A stretch of 64,000 nt of DNA from an uncultured Bacteroides sp. (lineage in GTDB: Bacteria; Bacteroidota; Bacteroidia; Bacteroidales; Bacteroidaceae): positions 124,001 through 188,000 of the forward strand of contig USCT01000001.1 in the NCBI GenBank assembly GCA_900553185.1, given 5' to 3'. Both the position numbers and the translations under genes were made by a program. Numbering within the stretch: the stretch's first letter is position 1; each line of letters opens with the position of its first letter. Shown one piece after another: positions 60,797 through 64,000 of this stretch. The notes beneath the pieces were generated by a model. That model saw nothing but the letters and a program-made list of their open reading frames with translations. It had not been told where the DNA came from and did not search any database.

Positions 60797-63247
60797 ATGA
60801 AAAGAAAATTATTGCTGGCATGTTCCTTGTGTTGGGGAATATTGTTGAATGCTGAACGTATGGAAATAAAATCTTTTAGTTATGCGGGTCCTTATCCGCT
60901 TAAAATGCCGTATATGGTCGATAGTGTAGACGTCAATACGGATACATGGAAAGCTGATCGGTTGTTGAAAACTCCGTTGTCACTGGAGGCAATAGCTCAA
61001 GGTAAACAGCTTACGGCCGATGCGTTGCCTGCGGACGGAAATGAATATGCGTTGAGTCTGCTGGGATTTACGCTTGAAAATACTCGTTATGGAAAGGCCG
61101 AACTTCATGTAAAGGGACTTGATTCCTATCAGGTTTATGTAGATGGTAAATTGTGCGACGATTTAAAGTTGACGTTTGAACCGGCCTCTCACCAGATTGT
61201 CATTAAGTATTTGTCTGTTCCCGGAAAGAAGGAAACTCCTGAATTATCGTTGGAAACTGAACAGGAGGGTATTTTTACGCTGAATCAGGGAGAGGGCCGT
61301 TTGTATACGTTGGCCGATGTCTTGCACGGAAAACGGTATACCGGAGTAGAAGTCTCTCCGGACGGCAAGTATCTGATTGTGTCCTATCGTATAACCCGGG
61401 TCGGCGGGCAGAGTGAAAACCTGTATTCGGTACAGGAATTGTCTACAGGCAAGGTACTGGCTCAACGAAGCGAAGAATTGCACTGGATGCCTCGTTCTTC
61501 TGCCTATTACCTGACTCGTCAGGGAGTAAATGGAAGAGAATTGGTACAGGTAAACCCTTTGTCGGGTGCCGAAACGGTATTGAGTACTTCACTTCCGGAA
61601 GGAGATTTCAGATTTTCTCCGACGGAAGACTATCTGTTGTTTTCACTGGTTCAGGAAGGGCCGAAAGAGAAGAAGGAAATTTATGAAGTTATTGATCCGG
61701 ATGACCGTCAGCCGGGGTGGAGAAATCGTACTTATCTGGCCCGATACGATCTGGCTTCAGGCTTGATGCAGCCATTGACTTTCGGGTACCGGCAGGTGTT
61801 CGCTACCGATATTTCTGCAGATGGCAGCAAGGTTTTGATGATGGTAACCAGGCGCCGGTTGGAAGCACGGCCTACCACCTTGTTCTCTTTGTACGTGCTG
61901 GATGTAAATACCTTGCAGACTACGTTATTGGTGGGCGATGACGGTTTCATTTCGAATGCGCTGTTTTCTCCGGATGCCTCGCAAGTGCTGATTGCCGGTT
62001 CTCCGGAGGCACTGGGTGGCATTGGAAAGAATGTAAAGGAAGGTCAGACCCCCAGTATGATCGATACCCAGCTTTATTTGATGAATGTTTCTGATAAGTC
62101 GATAAAGCCGTTGACTCGTACGTTTAATCCGAATGTGATGCAGACCGTATGGGATAAGGCCGACGGACAAATCTATTTCACCGCCGAAAACCGGGATTAT
62201 TATTCGTTGTATCAGATGAATCCTTCTTCCGGAACGATTCGCCAGCTGGATGTTCCCGAGGACATGGTCATGGATCTGTCGGTTGCTTCGCAGAAGCCTG
62301 TACTGGCGTTTTATGGAGAGAGTGTTTCTAATTCGCATCGGTTGTATAGTGTCGATTTGAAGAACCGGAAACCTGTGCTGGTAGAAGATTTGAGTAAAGA
62401 TATTCTGAAAGGTATCCGTTTGGGTAAATGCGAAGCCTGGAACTTTGTCAATTCCCGGGGAGATACCATTTACGGCCGTTATTATTTACCCCCTCATTTT
62501 GATCCGTCCAAGAAATATCCGATGATTGTCAATTATTACGGCGGATGCAGTCCTACGAGCCGGAACTTCGAAAGTCGTTATCCACATCATGCGTATGCCG
62601 CATTGGGATATGTCGTTTATGTCATCGAACCCAGCGGTGCCACGGGTTTCGGTCAGGAGTTCTCTGCCCGCCATGTGAATACATTCGGCGACGGGGTAGC
62701 CGACGATATTATTGAAGGAACCCGGAAGTTTGTTGCCGAACATAGTTTTGTAAACGATCGTAAAATCGGTTGTATCGGTGCTTCATACGGAGGTTTTATG
62801 ACTCAGTATCTCCAGACCAGGACGGATCTCTTTGCCGCTGCCATCTCACATGCCGGTATCAGTGACCATACCAGCTATTGGGGAGAAGGCTATTGGGGAT
62901 ATTCGTACAGTGAAGTTTCGGGCGCCAACAGCTATCCGTGGAAGAACAAGGAACTGTTTGTAGACCATAGCCCGTTGTTCAATGCCGATAAGATTCATAC
63001 ACCGTTGTTATTCTTGCATGGTTCGGCCGATAACAATGTTCCGGTGGGTGAAAGTATTCAGATGTATACGGCCTTGAAATTGTTGGGACGTGAAACGGCG
63101 CTTGTAGTGGTCGATGGACAGGATCACCACATCGTAGATTATGGCAAACGCATTCAGTGGCAGAATACCATTTTTGCGTGGTTCGCTAAATGGCTGCAGG
63201 ATGATCCGTCCTGGTGGAATGCTCTGTATCGTCCGAAGTCTTTGTAA
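60797..63247 (+). CDS. S9 family (DPP IV-type) prolyl oligopeptidase-like peptidase, exported
   Basis: About 816 residues from the signal peptide MKRKLLLACSLCWGILLNA; an ATG four codons earlier (60785) adds an acidic MENC prefix and is less likely. A beta-propeller N-terminal part (about 150-540) with VEVSPDGKYLIVSYR and FSPDASQVLIAG repeats precedes the alpha/beta-hydrolase. Catalytic Ser is in GASYGG (residue 667 counting from 60785), Asp in HGSADNNVP and His in DGQDHHIVDYG. Such enzymes cut after proline or alanine near peptide N-termini. The exact specificity is unknown. Confidence 0.9.
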   Translation: MKRKLLLACSLCWGILLNAERMEIKSFSYAGPYPLKMPYMVDSVDVNTDTWKADRLLKTPLSLEAIAQGKQLTADALPADGNEYALSLLGFTLENTRYGKAELHVKGLDSYQVYVDGKLCDDLKLTFEPASHQIVIKYLSVPGKKETPELSLETEQEGIFTLNQGEGRLYTLADVLHGKRYTGVEVSPDGKYLIVSYRITRVGGQSENLYSVQELSTGKVLAQRSEELHWMPRSSAYYLTRQGVNGRELVQVNPLSGAETVLSTSLPEGDFRFSPTEDYLLFSLVQEGPKEKKEIYEVIDPDDRQPGWRNRTYLARYDLASGLMQPLTFGYRQVFATDISADGSKVLMMVTRRRLEARPTTLFSLYVLDVNTLQTTLLVGDDGFISNALFSPDASQVLIAGSPEALGGIGKNVKEGQTPSMIDTQLYLMNVSDKSIKPLTRTFNPNVMQTVWDKADGQIYFTAENRDYYSLYQMNPSSGTIRQLDVPEDMVMDLSVASQKPVLAFYGESVSNSHRLYSVDLKNRKPVLVEDLSKDILKGIRLGKCEAWNFVNSRGDTIYGRYYLPPHFDPSKKYPMIVNYYGGCSPTSRNFESRYPHHAYAALGYVVYVIEPSGATGFGQEFSARHVNTFGDGVADDIIEGTRKFVAEHSFVNDRKIGCIGASYGGFMTQYLQTRTDLFAAAISHAGISDHTSYWGEGYWGYSYSEVSGANSYPWKNKELFVDHSPLFNADKIHTPLLFLHGSADNNVPVGESIQMYTALKLLGRETALVVVDGQDHHIVDYGKRIQWQNTIFAWFAKWLQDDPSWWNALYRPKSL

Positions 63248-63257
63248 TCAGTTATAG

Positions 63258-63293
63258 AAGAGGTTGTTTGTGACTATTTACAGATGACCTCTT
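63258..63293 (+). terminator. Possible terminator of the S9 peptidase gene
   Basis: AAGAGGT (63258-63264) pairs perfectly with ACCTCTT (63287-63293) around a 22-base loop. No strong T-tract. Confidence 0.35.
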
Positions 63294-63408
63294 ATATTTA
63301 TCGGATGTATTTAAATAAAATATTAGGATGTGAGAGCCGTTGTATAACCTTTTTAGTTAAAACTCTATAATTGTATGGTTATTTATGGGACTGCTTTAGT
63401 CAATCCGC

Positions 63409-63416
63409 TAATTTTG
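63409..63416 (+). promoter_or_regulatory. Promoter -7 box of the CNNM/CBS protein gene
   Basis: TAATTTTG, 31 bases before the ATG at 63447; weak -33. Confidence 0.45.
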
Positions 63417-63446
63417 TAGGACATACACAAAATTTTATCACATTTT

Positions 63447-64000
63447 ATGAATGAGATTCTCATTATTATCGGGCTTATCTTGTTGAATGGGGTTTTTGCC
63501 ATGTCGGAGGTTGCTTTGATTTCTGCCCGAAAGTCACGGCTCTCTGCAGATGTAAAAAAAGGAAACAAATCGGCTAAAGTAGCATTGAAGCTGGCTAATG
63601 AACCCGACCGCTTTTTATCTACCGTACAGATTGGTATTACATTGATTGGTATCTTGACCGGTATTTATTCCGGTAATCAGATAGCTGTAGATTGTAAGAG
63701 GCTTCTGATAGAATGGGGGGTATCTGCCCATTATGCCGGTGTGCTGGCACAAGGTGGCATTGTAGTGATCGTTACTTATCTGACCATTATCTTTGGTGAG
63801 CTGGTACCGAAACGTATCGGTTTGAGTGTGGCCGAAAAGGCTGCCAAGCTGATGGCCCGTCCAATGAACGGACTGTCTATCATTACTTTACCGTTTGTAT
63901 GGTTATTGGCCAAAAGTACGAAACTTATATTCAATTTGTTGGGTATAAAAGATTCGGATAACAAAGTGACCGAAGAAGAAATCAAATCCATCATTCAGGA
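63447..64000 (+). CDS. CNNM-domain (hemolysin/CorC-like) membrane protein, partial
   Basis: The frame is open from the ATG at 63447 to the right edge (184 codons). The N-terminal CNNM domain is visible: MNEILIIIGLILLNGVFAMSEVALISARKSRL, STVQIGITLIGILTGIYSG and LTIIFGELVPKRIGLSVAEKAA, with four membrane segments. The end, SDNKVTEEEIKSII, is where the CBS pair and CorC/HlyC domain normally follow. The family is linked to Mg2+/Co2+ homeostasis; older names call it hemolysin-like without evidence of haemolysis. Confidence 0.9.
   Translation, partial: MNEILIIIGLILLNGVFAMSEVALISARKSRLSADVKKGNKSAKVALKLANEPDRFLSTVQIGITLIGILTGIYSGNQIAVDCKRLLIEWGVSAHYAGVLAQGGIVVIVTYLTIIFGELVPKRIGLSVAEKAAKLMARPMNGLSIITLPFVWLLAKSTKLIFNLLGIKDSDNKVTEEEIKSIIQ

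Noticed and set aside
1..64000. tRNA, rRNA and CRISPR arrays
   Set aside because: No cloverleaf, rRNA segment or regularly spaced repeat was found by eye; a covariance-model scan would be needed to exclude a short RNA gene.

Overview
The window looks like chromosomal DNA of a gut-type Bacteroidales bacterium (Bacteroides, Parabacteroides or a close relative). The reasons are paired SusC/SusD genes, TonB-linked receptors, promoters of the Bacteroides class (TTTG, 19-21 bases, then TAnnTTTG), weak Shine-Dalgarno sequences, a GH13/GH97 starch locus and lineage-specific families such as DUF4834 and DUF4374. I could not fix the species from the sequence. No tRNA, rRNA or CRISPR array was seen.

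Layout. 1-1678 is the front half of a SusC-like receptor running off the left edge. 2202-8855 is a six-gene minus-strand operon (cysQ, SLC13 permease, cysC, cysD, cysN, sulfotransferase). It imports and activates sulfate to PAPS and spends it on sulfonating an acceptor; no PAPS reductase is present, and the set matches the steroid-sulfonation clusters known in gut Bacteroidetes. 8970-10631 is an amino-acid permease. 10690-16133 is an RND efflux operon (adaptor, pump, TolC-like channel) with palindromes phased at 22 bp upstream. 16574-26239 is mostly housekeeping: M28 peptidase, rsgA, frr, histidine phosphatase, pyrH, MATE pump, biotin ligase, YraN, tadA, and the phosphatidylethanolamine genes pssA and psd. 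26477-31004 holds dnaE, trxA and a small acidic protein.

31207-44352 is a starch-utilisation (sus-like) locus: a membrane-spanning SusR-type regulator, SusC, SusD, a SusE/F-like lipoprotein with two starch-binding modules, a GH13 amylase, a GH97 alpha-glucosidase and, unusually, two SGNH/GDSL hydrolases. An IS3-family element (44412-45918, 3-bp target duplication) lies just behind it and separates it from a strong terminator. The transposase reads through a -1 frameshift site but carries an in-frame stop before its catalytic glutamate.

46035-52585 has a sigma factor with a membrane partner, an Imm17-like small protein, tsaE, an orphan metal-ABC permease, aroA, an aldo/keto reductase and a type II pantothenate kinase. 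52786-57900 is a xusCBA-like xenosiderophore uptake operon. The right end holds a GH29 fucosidase, a DPP-IV-type S9 peptidase and the start of a CNNM/CBS membrane protein.
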